A DNA stretch of 64,000 nucleotides from Polynucleobacter sp. AP-Reno-20A-A9. Lineage in GTDB: Bacteria; Pseudomonadota; Gammaproteobacteria; Burkholderiales; Burkholderiaceae. The notes under the pieces were generated by a model. That model made no database searches, was not told the DNA's origin, and worked only from the letters and a program-made list of their open reading frames with translations. The translations under genes were made by a program, and so were the position numbers. Below are positions 24,743 through 32,843 of this stretch, piece after piece. Where the stretch lies: positions 1 to 64,000 of the forward strand of contig NZ_JACVPB010000010.1 of NCBI RefSeq assembly GCF_018882085.1, given 5' to 3'. Position 1 is the stretch's first letter, and each line of letters opens with the position of its first letter.

Positions 24743-25114
24743 TTAAATCGGCTGACATATTGTGCGCAACCACGCATCAATAAAGTCGAATTTTAATTCC
24801 CCCTTTTCAAACATTGAGATAATTTTGTTATGCAATGTCTTGGATGTAGCATGGATACGAAAGCCGTTTAATCGTAAAAAAGTATCCATGACAGCAAATG
24901 CAATTCTTTTGTTTCCATCAACAAAAGGGTGGTTAATGGCAAGACTTTCGAACAGCGCAGCTGCTTGAGTAATGACATCTGTGTAATACCCAGATTGCGG
25001 ACGATTTAGGGCGGACTCAAGTGCGGCGATATCTCTTATGCCTGGTGAACCGCCGAATTGATGTATCAAGACGCCATGCACCAACATGACCTCTTTGGTT
25101 GAAAGATAAAGCAC
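24743..25114 (-). CDS. doc: Doc/Fic-family toxin
   Basis: Doc toxins are small Fic-fold kinases that phosphorylate EF-Tu and stop translation. The 123-aa product has the catalytic motif HPFVDGNKR (residues 62-70) complete, with the catalytic His and the nucleotide-binding GNKR, and the earlier IRDIAALESALNRPQ segment typical of the death-on-curing family. GTG start at 25114 overlaps the antitoxin stop by 1 bp (TAGTG), the usual coupled order. It appears intact. Confidence 0.88.
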   Translation of the reverse strand: MLYLSTKEVMLVHGVLIHQFGGSPGIRDIAALESALNRPQSGYYTDVITQAAALFESLAINHPFVDGNKRIAFAVMDTFLRLNGFRIHATSKTLHNKIISMFEKGELKFDFIDAWLRTICQPI

Positions 25115-25344
25115 TACTTAGCAAGCTCTTTGTAGAGATCTTCGAATTCTTGAAGGCTTTGAGCAAAGTGCGACATCGCTATGCGGCTGTTGATGGAAAA
25201 ACCTTTTTTATTAAGGTAGTCGCGGAAGGCCTCATCTAAGACAGCATGAAACTTGCGGCCCTCGGAATCAGCTATTTGGTGCAGGCCATTTAATACATCT
25301 GGGCTGGCCTGAGATGAGAATTTGCTTAAATTTAGGTTTCCCAT
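25114..25344 (-). CDS. antitoxin of the Doc module
   Basis: A 76-aa protein starting MGNLNLSKFSSQASPDVL, with a ribbon-helix-helix-like N-terminal half and a C-terminal helix (FAQSLQEFEDLYKELAK) suited to wrapping the toxin. The ATG at 25344 has GAGG at good spacing, so the longer frame to 25395 is rejected; that frame would run through the operator repeats. Its identity rests mainly on position directly before doc. It is not an obvious Phd by sequence. Confidence 0.7.
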   Translation of the reverse strand: MGNLNLSKFSSQASPDVLNGLHQIADSEGRKFHAVLDEAFRDYLNKKGFSINSRIAMSHFAQSLQEFEDLYKELAK

Positions 25345-25360
25345 GGGATTTTCCTCGCTT

Positions 25361-25389
25361 TTCAAGATTATTCTTGAAATTTCATGAAA
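25361..25389. promoter_or_regulatory. operator-like inverted repeats of the Doc module
   Basis: TTCAAGA (25361-25367) and TCTTGAA (25372-25378) are perfect 7-bp arms with a 4-bp spacer, and TTTCATGAAA (25380-25389) is a perfect 10-bp palindrome beside them. They sit 17-45 bp upstream of the antitoxin ATG, where antitoxin-mediated autoregulation is expected. Confidence 0.55.
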
Positions 25390-25425
25390 AATCAAGAAAA
25401 GTCAGTCACCCCTTAAATAGCAGGT

Positions 25426-25797
25426 TTAAAGCCCGTATTCTCGATAGTGTCTGTAAAGATTGGCGATAGATGCAAAACCAAGCACCACAATCAGTACAGC
25501 AAATAAATATTCAGTTGTGAGGTAGGTAAAGATGCCCAGGTGAATCAAGATGGCCGCGCCTATAAAGGCGGCAATCGAGCCAAAAGCCACCAGTCTGAAA
25601 TTGGGAATAAAGGCGCCCAAGGTAATGGCGACAAACACTAGGTAGAGCTCGGATACCAACTGATCAGCAGTTACAAAAATACTATTGGTAAGTTCTGGGT
25701 GGATAAATTTCCCCAAGACTGCAATGATCAGAATAGAAGCCAAGATTGCAAAGTTCAATTGCGCTTTAACTAAGACTTCTTTCAATTGGACGCCCAT
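25426..25797 (-). CDS. small integral membrane protein, unknown function
   Basis: A 123-aa protein with about four hydrophobic helices: FAILASILIIAVLGKFI, LYLVFVAITLGAFIP, VAFGSIAAFIGAAILIHLGIF and EYLFAVLIVVLGFASIA. It ends in a polar RHYREYGL tail. No domain is recognised. It follows a second small membrane protein after 2 bp, so the two are probably co-translated and may act together. Confidence 0.65.
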   Translation of the reverse strand: MGVQLKEVLVKAQLNFAILASILIIAVLGKFIHPELTNSIFVTADQLVSELYLVFVAITLGAFIPNFRLVAFGSIAAFIGAAILIHLGIFTYLTTEYLFAVLIVVLGFASIANLYRHYREYGL

Positions 25798-25799
25798 TT

Positions 25800-26024
25800 T
25801 TATGAGGCACTACCGTTAAATACCAGGCTCATCCCAATCCAAAGGATAACAAAGGCAACTAAGACAGTGGAGCCGATTTTCTTTAGGAAGTACTCTAGGG
25901 TATCCATATAAGCCTCATCATTTCGGCCAAAGTAATGGTCAAAGCGCTTCCAGAAAAGGCGGCCTACGACTAGAGGCAGAAGTATGGCAACGATGCCTAA
26001 TATAACGGTGAGGGTGTTATTCAT
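25800..26024 (-). CDS. small two-helix membrane protein, unknown function
   Basis: A 74-aa protein with helices at about residues 5-23 (LTVILGIVAILLPLVVGRL) and 50-69 (STVLVAFVILWIGMSLVF), joined by a charged segment. First gene of a two-gene unit with the 123-aa membrane protein. No family is recognised. The upstream 26025-26211 region would hold divergent promoters for this unit and hdeD. Confidence 0.6.
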   Translation of the reverse strand: MNNTLTVILGIVAILLPLVVGRLFWKRFDHYFGRNDEAYMDTLEYFLKKIGSTVLVAFVILWIGMSLVFNGSAS

Positions 26025-26211
26025 GAGGGATAACTTTCTTTGCTAACAATCCCCATTGCTGGGGCTGTAAAAGGATCAAGAATACCCTTTTTTGTTTTTC
26101 ACCCCGCCAGGCCCTGACTTCGGCGATCAAATTTGCAATATTCGTGCTCAAACTGGGTTTGTTGATACAGTAGAGGCTACTTTTGTAATTACTCCAATAG
26201 AAAGCATCAAT

Positions 26212-26790
26212 ATGGCCGAACTCAACACCGCACAGATTAATGAAATTCGTACCAAAGTATTGGGCGCGGCAGCCAAAGTGCCTAGCGCTTTAATTGGCCT
26301 CGGAATTTTATTTATCGTGCTTGGCATGATTGGTATCGCAGGTCAGACATTGTTTTCTTTTATCTCGGTAAATATTCTAGGGATCTTCTTATTTGCTGGC
26401 GGCATCTTGCAAGGCGCTCATGCTTTGAAATCACAAGGATGGAAGAGTGTTGGAGTACAGCTCGTTTTAGCAGCCCTTTACATTGTGGCCGCAATCTTTA
26501 CTTGGGCCTTTCCGATTCCAGCACTTGAGGCAATAACATTGTGGCTTGCCGCAATCTTTTTTATAACCGGCGCATTGCGCCTGGTCTCTGCATTTCAGCA
26601 TCGCCACTTCCGTGAATGGTTCTGGTTGGTACTATCTTCAGCAATCTCTATCTTGATGGGCGTATTGATCATGAATGGTTATCCAGAGTCTAGCCTTTGG
26701 CTCCCTGGTATGTTGATCGCTATTGAGTTGCTGCTACAGGGCTGGTCAATGCTGTTCATGGGCTTAGCCGCTCGTTCATTGATTAAGTAA
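26212..26790 (+). CDS. HdeD-like (DUF308) membrane protein
   Basis: A 192-aa protein with six predicted transmembrane helices and the DUF308 repeat pattern (GLGILFIVLGMIGIAGQ ... FLFAGGILQGAHAL ... LWLAAIFFITGALRLVSAFQHR ... AISILMGVLIMNGYPESSLWLPGMLIAIELLLQG). E. coli HdeD is linked to acid resistance at high cell density; the molecular role is unclear. The start at ATG 26212 (MAELNTAQ) is preferred over the frame opening at 26092, whose extra 40 residues are not hydrophobic and not family-like. Confidence 0.82.
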   Translation: MAELNTAQINEIRTKVLGAAAKVPSALIGLGILFIVLGMIGIAGQTLFSFISVNILGIFLFAGGILQGAHALKSQGWKSVGVQLVLAALYIVAAIFTWAFPIPALEAITLWLAAIFFITGALRLVSAFQHRHFREWFWLVLSSAISILMGVLIMNGYPESSLWLPGMLIAIELLLQGWSMLFMGLAARSLIK

Positions 26791-26824
26791 TTGAAATTCG
26801 TTCGCTAGAGTAGAGAGCTGCATC

Positions 26825-27001
26825 ATGACCATGAAAAAAACGGATCTCTATAAGAATCTCGCTTTGAAAACTGCGCAGGGAATGAAAAATGCTGCCAAGT
26901 CTCCTAAACTCGGCGTTGCTGAGAAGGCTAAATCCAAAAAAGAACTAGCAAATGCCAATCCCTTGCTAGCTTCTTTAATGGATAAGACTAAATCTAAGTA
27001 G
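26825..27001 (+). CDS. 58-aa basic protein, unknown function
   Basis: The frame reads MTMKKTDLYKNLALKTAQGM and continues Lys/Ala-rich to LMDKTKSK. GAGAG precedes the ATG. It contains about 14 lysines, no hydrophobic segment, and looks largely helical and disordered. It sits 34 bp after the HdeD-like gene and 31 bp before the TonB receptor. The composition fits a small nucleic-acid-binding or stress protein, but no family is recognised. Confidence 0.55.
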   Translation: MTMKKTDLYKNLALKTAQGMKNAAKSPKLGVAEKAKSKKELANANPLLASLMDKTKSK

Positions 27002-27032
27002 TTATCTAATTAGACGCAGATAGGCATTAGAT

Positions 27033-29192
27033 ATGCGTCAGAGGATATACCTCAAATCTTGCGTGTCGACGCTGATTTTGCTTGCTACATTCAGCACAGT
27101 CATTGCGCAAATTGCACCCCCGCCAGATTACGATCAAAAACTCAGCGATGTTGTAGTAAGTGCAACTCGCTCTGGTACACAGCTTGATCAGATGTCTTTG
27201 AATACAACGATTCTGACTAAAGAGGTTCTAGAGTCTTCACCTGATCAAACCATTGATCAGGTCTTAAAGAATGTGCCTGGGGTTTTCTTAAACGACGTAC
27301 CGTATTACCAAAAAGATCCCACGGGTCAGAGTATTAACGTGCGTGGCTTGGGTTATGGCCGCACTCTGGTGTTAATTGATGGCTTACCAGCGAATGATGC
27401 CTTCTATGGAACGGTGCAGTGGAATTTGGTTCCCATGTCGTCGATAGAGTCGGTTGAGTTTGTGCGCGGGGGAGTCTCTAGCTTGTGGGGAAACTATGGC
27501 ATGGGCGGCGTGATTAACATCAACACTAAGACGCCTAAAAATAGCGGTCAAGATGTTTCTGCTAGTTATGGATCATTTGCTACAGGCAATGTTGCAGCTT
27601 CAAAAGACTTAATTGTTTCGGATGCGATGCAGATGCGTTTCTCGGCAGACTACTTCTCTAGTGAAGGCTTTCAGAACTACGCGACGATATCCCCGGGTTC
27701 ACCTGGCAATATTAAAAATGGCATGGGTACTGATGCCATTAAGAATTCTAATGTTCGCCTCCAAAATTACTTTAAGCCTACGCAAGACACGAATGCCTTC
27801 TTGAGATTGGGCTATAGCACGATGGCAGACTTAAGTAACAACTATTCCATCGCCCCTAACTTAATACAGACGGCAGATGTGGCTGCTGGGTCAACCACCA
27901 ATTTGGATGTCGATAAAAAAGCCCAAGTGAATGTGTACTACCAGGCTGCTAATTTTTATAAGCAGACGGCAAACAATTTGAGCGCGGCACCTTATAAACC
28001 TTATATCAATGCGAACTACACCGATCCTTATTCAACTGTAGGTGCCTCGGCGCAATACACTCATGATCTAAAAGCAGTAGGAATTGATCAATATATTCTT
28101 GGGGTAGACGCCAGAAATATCTCCGCATCGAATCAAACTAATAACTTGGGCACTACTGGCGCAGTAAGTTCTGTCAATTACGCGCAGGGTCAGCAAAATT
28201 TTTATGGCCTCCTGGGGCAAATCAAATCGAGTGCTAGCGTTATACCTTTGGAGGCAACAGTGGGTGCGCGAATCGATGCATGGAATAGCCAAACACCAAC
28301 ATCCTATAATGCAGGCGCGAATGGAGTAAATCCTTTGTACCAAGCCATCCCCAATCAAAGCAAGACACAGCTGAGCCCATCTTTGGGATTGCTTTATAAG
28401 GCAACGCGAAACTGGGACTTACGTAGCGCAGCTTACCAAGCCTTTCATGCGCCAAGCATGAATAACACTCTACGTAGTTATGGAAATTCAGTGAGCGGCT
28501 ATTCTTTAGCAAATCCCAATTTAACGCCTGAGACGATGACGGGGTATGAGGTTGGAACGGACTATCGATGGAGGGGTGGTTTTGCGCAACTAACGGCTTT
28601 TAATAATTACATTCAGAATGCCATTGCGAGCTACAGAATCACCAATGCGAATGCTGCTTTTGCTAATAGCCTTTGTGCTGCTGCGGGTATTTCGGGTTGT
28701 AGTACAAGCACTGGTGGCTACACAAACGTTAGCTACTACACTAACCAGCAAAATCTCTTAAGTAGAGGTATTGAGCTGCAATATCACCAAGATATAAATA
28801 CGCAATGGGCTCTTGATGGGGGTTACAGCTATACAAATACCATGCTGACTTGGACTGCAACAACCGATCCAATTAATACGCAGGTGGGTGGTGTACCAAG
28901 AAATATGGCTAATGCTGGCCTAACGTATTACCCGGTTCCTCGAGCAAGTTTGACTACGACGGTTCGGTATGTTGGTAATTCTTGGATGTCTACTGGATCA
29001 TTGCCGGTGCCGGCTTATGCACTCGTTGGCCTCAAGGCGAGCTATGAACTGACACCGCAGGCTTCTGTTTTTGCTTCGGTAGTGAACTTATTTAATCGTC
29101 AGTACGTTACCTTCAACATTGCCTCTCAGGCCTCGGCTTATCAGGCGGGAATGCCGCAAGCAATTACCGTGGGGGCGCGCCTTCAGTTTTAG
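27033..29192 (+). CDS. TonB-dependent outer-membrane receptor
   Basis: The 719-aa protein starts with a signal peptide ending near TVIAQ. A TonB-box-like DVVVSATRSG comes next, then the plug domain (ESSPDQTIDQVLKNVPGVFLNDV ... INVRGLGYGRTLVLIDGLPANDAFYG ... SIESVEFVRGGVSSLWGNYGMGGVININTK). A 22-strand barrel follows, ending in the outer-membrane signature ITVGARLQF with terminal Phe. The substrate is unknown; receptors of this fold take up siderophores, cobalamin, sugars or cofactors. The next two genes encode a sorbosone/PQQ-type dehydrogenase and a cytochrome c. This makes uptake of a sugar substrate or of PQQ itself worth considering. Confidence 0.92.
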   Translation: MRQRIYLKSCVSTLILLATFSTVIAQIAPPPDYDQKLSDVVVSATRSGTQLDQMSLNTTILTKEVLESSPDQTIDQVLKNVPGVFLNDVPYYQKDPTGQSINVRGLGYGRTLVLIDGLPANDAFYGTVQWNLVPMSSIESVEFVRGGVSSLWGNYGMGGVININTKTPKNSGQDVSASYGSFATGNVAASKDLIVSDAMQMRFSADYFSSEGFQNYATISPGSPGNIKNGMGTDAIKNSNVRLQNYFKPTQDTNAFLRLGYSTMADLSNNYSIAPNLIQTADVAAGSTTNLDVDKKAQVNVYYQAANFYKQTANNLSAAPYKPYINANYTDPYSTVGASAQYTHDLKAVGIDQYILGVDARNISASNQTNNLGTTGAVSSVNYAQGQQNFYGLLGQIKSSASVIPLEATVGARIDAWNSQTPTSYNAGANGVNPLYQAIPNQSKTQLSPSLGLLYKATRNWDLRSAAYQAFHAPSMNNTLRSYGNSVSGYSLANPNLTPETMTGYEVGTDYRWRGGFAQLTAFNNYIQNAIASYRITNANAAFANSLCAAAGISGCSTSTGGYTNVSYYTNQQNLLSRGIELQYHQDINTQWALDGGYSYTNTMLTWTATTDPINTQVGGVPRNMANAGLTYYPVPRASLTTTVRYVGNSWMSTGSLPVPAYALVGLKASYELTPQASVFASVVNLFNRQYVTFNIASQASAYQAGMPQAITVGARLQF

Positions 29193-29300
29193 GTAATTAA
29201 TTTGTTGCGCTGCAGTAGATTGAATGGTGTAAATTAGATTCACAAAAATGCTATAGCATCGCTTTATTGATAAAAATAACAAAATCATAGGAGATTCAGA

Positions 29301-30536
29301 ATGAAGTACAACATGAATAACAGCGCTCTTCACGCGCTAATGTTTGCTGCCGGCATGGCAGTCGTTAGTGTTGCTGGCGCACAAGCTCCTGCTGCTCCAC
29401 CAGCTAGCGGTATTCCGCCAACCTGGGCACAAGGTAGGGCGCCTGACGGTATGAACCCCTCTTTGGCCCCCAATCCTCCTGGTATTTCTGCAATGCCTGC
29501 GGATGAAATTCCTGTAAGCAAGCTCAAGGTACCGGCTGGTTTTAAGGTTGAGCTCTGGGCGTCTGGTATGCCTAATGGCCGCTCAATGACAGAATCTCCA
29601 AGTGGTACGGTTTATGTTGGCACACGCTTTACTGGCAACGTTTATGCAGTGGTAACAAAAGATGGCAAGCGTGAAGTAAAGACGATTGCTAAAGGCTTGC
29701 ATCGCCCTAATGGTGTTGCATTTGCAAACGGCTCACTTTATGTCGCCGAGCTTTCACGCATTATTCGCTACGATAATATTGAAAAGAATTTAGATAATCC
29801 ACCGGCACCAGTAGTGGTATTCGATGCACTCCCTAAAGATGAGCCGCATGGTTGGAAGTTCATGACATTAAGTCCTGATGGACAGTATTTGTATTTCCAG
29901 ATCGGTACCCCAGCCAATATTGTTGTACCGCCATCTACTCACGCTGCGATAGTGCGCTTGAGCTTGAAAACTAATATTTTGGAATACGTAGCTACTGGTG
30001 TTCGTAATAGTGTTGGCATGGATTTCCAAAAAGGTACGAAAGAACTTTGGTTTACCAATAATGGCCGTGATTGGGCAGATGAGAATCTACCAAACGACAC
30101 CTTAAATCGCTTGGCTCATAAAGGCATGAACTTCGGCTATCCATTCTGTCATCAAGGCGACTTCTTGGATCCTGAATTCGGTAAGGGCCGATCATGCGAT
30201 GAGTTTGATAAGCCAGAAATGAAACTAGGTGCTCACGTTGCTGCTTTGGGTATGCGTTTTTATAACGGCAATATGTTCCCAGCAGAATACAAAGGCAACA
30301 TCTTTATTGCTGAGCATGGCTCTTGGAATAAAACGAAGAAATCTGGTTATCAAGTGGTGCGCGTAGTTTTGGATGGCAAGAACAAACCTGTCAAGCTAGA
30401 GCCATTTATTACTGGCTGGGTTGAGGGTGAAAACTTCTGGGGTCGCCCAGTGGATGTACAAGTTCTCAAAGATGGATCGATGTTGGTATCTGATGATGAG
30501 ACTGGTGCAATCTTCCGTGTGTCTTACGGTAAATGA
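29301..30536 (+). CDS. periplasmic sorbosone/PQQ-dependent sugar dehydrogenase-like protein
   Basis: A 411-aa secreted six-bladed beta-propeller of the glucose/L-sorbosone dehydrogenase family, most members of which use PQQ. The N-terminus is a signal peptide followed by a Pro/Ala-rich linker. Family segments are VPAGFKVELWASGMPNGRSMTES, GLHRPNGVAFANGSLYVAEL, GVRNSVGMDFQKGTKELWFTNNGRDWADENLPNDTLN, the FGYPFCHQG loop, and the C-terminal FWGRPVDVQVLKDGSMLVSDDETGAIFRVSY. AGGAG-type ribosome-binding site before the ATG. It overlaps the cytochrome gene by ATGA, so electrons probably pass directly to that cytochrome. Actual cofactor and substrate are inferred. Confidence 0.87.
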   Translation: MKYNMNNSALHALMFAAGMAVVSVAGAQAPAAPPASGIPPTWAQGRAPDGMNPSLAPNPPGISAMPADEIPVSKLKVPAGFKVELWASGMPNGRSMTESPSGTVYVGTRFTGNVYAVVTKDGKREVKTIAKGLHRPNGVAFANGSLYVAELSRIIRYDNIEKNLDNPPAPVVVFDALPKDEPHGWKFMTLSPDGQYLYFQIGTPANIVVPPSTHAAIVRLSLKTNILEYVATGVRNSVGMDFQKGTKELWFTNNGRDWADENLPNDTLNRLAHKGMNFGYPFCHQGDFLDPEFGKGRSCDEFDKPEMKLGAHVAALGMRFYNGNMFPAEYKGNIFIAEHGSWNKTKKSGYQVVRVVLDGKNKPVKLEPFITGWVEGENFWGRPVDVQVLKDGSMLVSDDETGAIFRVSYGK

Positions 30537-31132
30537 AATTTGTAATTAGCACTAAGGCCATCCTCGGGGTGGCCTTTTTTACTGCCCTTTGTGTATCGTC
30601 AGTTGTCTATGCTGCACCTCCCGATGCGCTAGCTGGAAAAGTAAAAGCACAAACTTGCTTTGCTTGTCATGGTGAGGATGGTATTTCTATATCGCCAGAT
30701 ATCCCTAATCTTGCTGCGCAGCCACCACTATCTATCACTTTTCAGTTGATTCAGTTCAGAGGCCAGCAGCGTAGGGGTGGCGCAATGGAAGCACTTGCTG
30801 CACCACTCAGTGATCAAGATATGCGCGACATTGCCGCTTACTTTGCTAGCTTGCCTGCACCGCCTGCAAAATCAGGTAACGCCGATCAAATTGCCAAAGG
30901 GCAACAAATCTCTGGTACCCAGTATTGCAATTCCTGTCATGGCCCCCAGCTTCAAGGTCAGAAACACATTGCGAGATTGGCCGGGCAATCTAAGGAATAT
31001 CTCATTACTCAACTGAAGAATATTCGATCTGGTGTGCGAATTGATATGGATGGCACAATGGGTAGTGCGGCACGTGGCCTTAGCGATGATGATATTGATG
31101 CCTTGGCTGCATATGCTGCTTCTCTGAAGTAG
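30533..31132 (+). CDS. di-haem cytochrome c
   Basis: A 199-aa periplasmic cytochrome with a signal peptide (cleavage near VVYA) and two class-I haem domains: CFACH at 42-46 and CNSCH at 132-136. Each has a later Met that may be the sixth ligand (GGAMEAL and GTMGSAA). This is the c4-like architecture that accepts electrons from periplasmic dehydrogenases. The start overlaps the dehydrogenase stop. The signal-peptide codons contain a hairpin plus U6 that looks like a terminator (listed separately). Confidence 0.92.
   Translation: MKFVISTKAILGVAFFTALCVSSVVYAAPPDALAGKVKAQTCFACHGEDGISISPDIPNLAAQPPLSITFQLIQFRGQQRRGGAMEALAAPLSDQDMRDIAAYFASLPAPPAKSGNADQIAKGQQISGTQYCNSCHGPQLQGQKHIARLAGQSKEYLITQLKNIRSGVRIDMDGTMGSAARGLSDDDIDALAAYAASLK
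30554..30580 (+). other. terminator-like hairpin inside the cytochrome c gene
   Basis: AAGGCCA (30554-30560) and TGGCCTT (30570-30576) pair around a 9-nt loop, and the right arm runs into a T6 tract (30575-30580). It lies at codons 8-16 of the cytochrome, in its signal peptide. By structure it would be called an intrinsic terminator if it were intergenic. Translating ribosomes would normally suppress it, which could lower cytochrome expression when translation is poor. Confidence 0.5.
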
Positions 31133-31171
31133 TTCCGTAGCCCCTAATCAACCTTTTATTCAATATTCTCA

Positions 31172-32260
31172 TTGCAGTCCAAAAACCATTTTCTTCTTGT
31201 CGATTTTTTAAAGACCTTTGCAGCCTTAATCATCATCCTGCATCATTTCTCGAGTTATGGGCAAATTGCAGAAGATACACGGCTGCTACTACCAGAGGTA
31301 ATGACGTGGTTGTTTGAGTACGGTCGTTACGCAGTGCAAATCTTTTTAGTGATGGGTGGCTATTTGGCAGCCCAATCACTGACTCGTTCCACTGATCTGA
31401 AGAATGTCCGCAATGTATTGAAAGTAATCTTTAATCGTTACTTGCGATTATTTGCACCCTATGTAGTGGCGCTCATTCTCACGATTTTGTGCGCTTGGGT
31501 TGCTCGTTTTTGGGTTCAGGATGAGTTTGTTGGTGAATCAGAAACCCTTATGCAGTTCTTAGCCCATTTATTTTTTCTGCAAGGGATCTTAGGTTTAGAT
31601 TCGATTTCTGCTGGCGTTTGGTATGTGGCGATTGATTGGCAGCTTTATGCCATTCTGGCAATCATGTTGGGGATGTTTCCCAGTTTTCGTTCTCTGATAT
31701 GGATGTTGTTGGTGCTCTGCGTAGCATCCTTGCTATTTTTTAATCGCTCTGGCGCTTATGAAAACTACTTCATTTACTTTATGGGGGCTTATGGACTTGG
31801 GGTGCTGGCGCAGCTTTGCAAGAACTATCCTGACCCTAAAGTAAATCGCTTTGCCAAAATCATGTTTGTAGGGATTGGTGTAGTTATTGTTGTTTCAAGC
31901 TTTCACCAAATTTGGCTCAGAAACATATTGGCCTATTTAGTCGCCATTGCCCTCATTCTTTGGGGAGACTCGGCTTACAAAGATCAGAAGCAAGATCAGA
32001 AGCGCCCTCAACATCAGTCCAGAAAACACAAACTGGTCAATGGCATTCTCTGGGGAAGTAGAAGATCATACTGCGCGTTCCTAATTCATTTCTCGTTTGT
32101 CTTGCTAGCAAATACGCTGTATATCGCTTGGGGGATGAGCGGCTTTCATGATGGTTTCATGGCGCTTGCCTTGATGTTGGTTGCTGTAGTGGCTAGCTGG
32201 GTGACAGCAACTTACCTCTATCGCTGGGTAGAGGTACCGGCTCGTAAGATCAAACTTTAA
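31172..32260 (+). CDS. acyltransferase 3 family membrane protein
   Basis: A 362-aa integral membrane O-acyltransferase of the family that acetylates or succinylates surface polysaccharides and other extracytoplasmic sugars. The N-terminal motif VDFLKTFAALIIILHHFSSYGQ contains the conserved catalytic His in the first helix. The second motif, FNRYLRLFAPY, has the conserved Arg. About ten hydrophobic helices follow, and the C-terminus ends YRWVEVPARKI, typical of the family. The start is TTG 31172; no nearby ATG preserves the first motif. It overlaps darP by a few bases in convergent orientation. Confidence 0.8.
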   Translation: MQSKNHFLLVDFLKTFAALIIILHHFSSYGQIAEDTRLLLPEVMTWLFEYGRYAVQIFLVMGGYLAAQSLTRSTDLKNVRNVLKVIFNRYLRLFAPYVVALILTILCAWVARFWVQDEFVGESETLMQFLAHLFFLQGILGLDSISAGVWYVAIDWQLYAILAIMLGMFPSFRSLIWMLLVLCVASLLFFNRSGAYENYFIYFMGAYGLGVLAQLCKNYPDPKVNRFAKIMFVGIGVVIVVSSFHQIWLRNILAYLVAIALILWGDSAYKDQKQDQKRPQHQSRKHKLVNGILWGSRRSYCAFLIHFSFVLLANTLYIAWGMSGFHDGFMALALMLVAVVASWVTATYLYRWVEVPARKIKL

Positions 32261-32784
32261 AGACCCATATCCTTTAGAACGCGAAAAATTTCGCGGTAGG
32301 CCTTAGGCGGTTTGTTTTGTTCCTTCTCGCGACGCGCATTCCGAATTAAGGTGCGCATATTCTGAATATCCATATCAGGATATTGTTCAATCATCTTAGT
32401 GAAGGCCTCATCATTTGCAATCAGTCGATCGCGATAGCTTTCTAAGAAATGAAGCTTGGCGGTCTCTGCTTTACTCACGCCTTGAATCGCATCTAAACGC
32501 TTCTGAATCGCATCTAATTCTTCTGCATCTAAGAAGCGCATGAGTTTTCCAAGATATTGCTTATGACGGCGAATCGCTTCAAAGCTTTTAATTTTATTGG
32601 TCTCTGCAACCGCAGCCTTAATAGCCTCATCCATGGGAATCGTTTTTAAGGCATCACTGCTCAAAGCTGCCAAAACTTCAGCCAACTTCTGGCGTTCGGT
32701 CATTTGGCGCTTTAGTTCTGACTTGCTGGGCCCATCATCAGGGTCAACTAGCTTGGGAGTGCGATTCTTCTCGTTAATATGCAT
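32257..32784 (-). CDS. darP: DarP (YjgA/DUF615) ribosome-assembly factor
   Basis: The 175-aa all-helical protein matches the YjgA family, which acts late in 50S subunit assembly. Conserved blocks are PSKSELKRQMTERQKLAEVLAALSSDALKTIPMDEAIKAAV, EAIRRHKQYLGKLMR and the C-terminal LRTLIRNARREKEQNKPPKAYREIFRVLKD-type tail. Length is normal. It stands alone on the minus strand between an acyltransferase and an unknown gene. Confidence 0.88.
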   Translation of the reverse strand: MHINEKNRTPKLVDPDDGPSKSELKRQMTERQKLAEVLAALSSDALKTIPMDEAIKAAVAETNKIKSFEAIRRHKQYLGKLMRFLDAEELDAIQKRLDAIQGVSKAETAKLHFLESYRDRLIANDEAFTKMIEQYPDMDIQNMRTLIRNARREKEQNKPPKAYREIFRVLKDMGL

Positions 32785-32843
32785 ATTGCTATTTTAGATG
32801 GGTATAGAGAAGGGGGCTATATTTCGTTTGTATTTGAGGCTAG

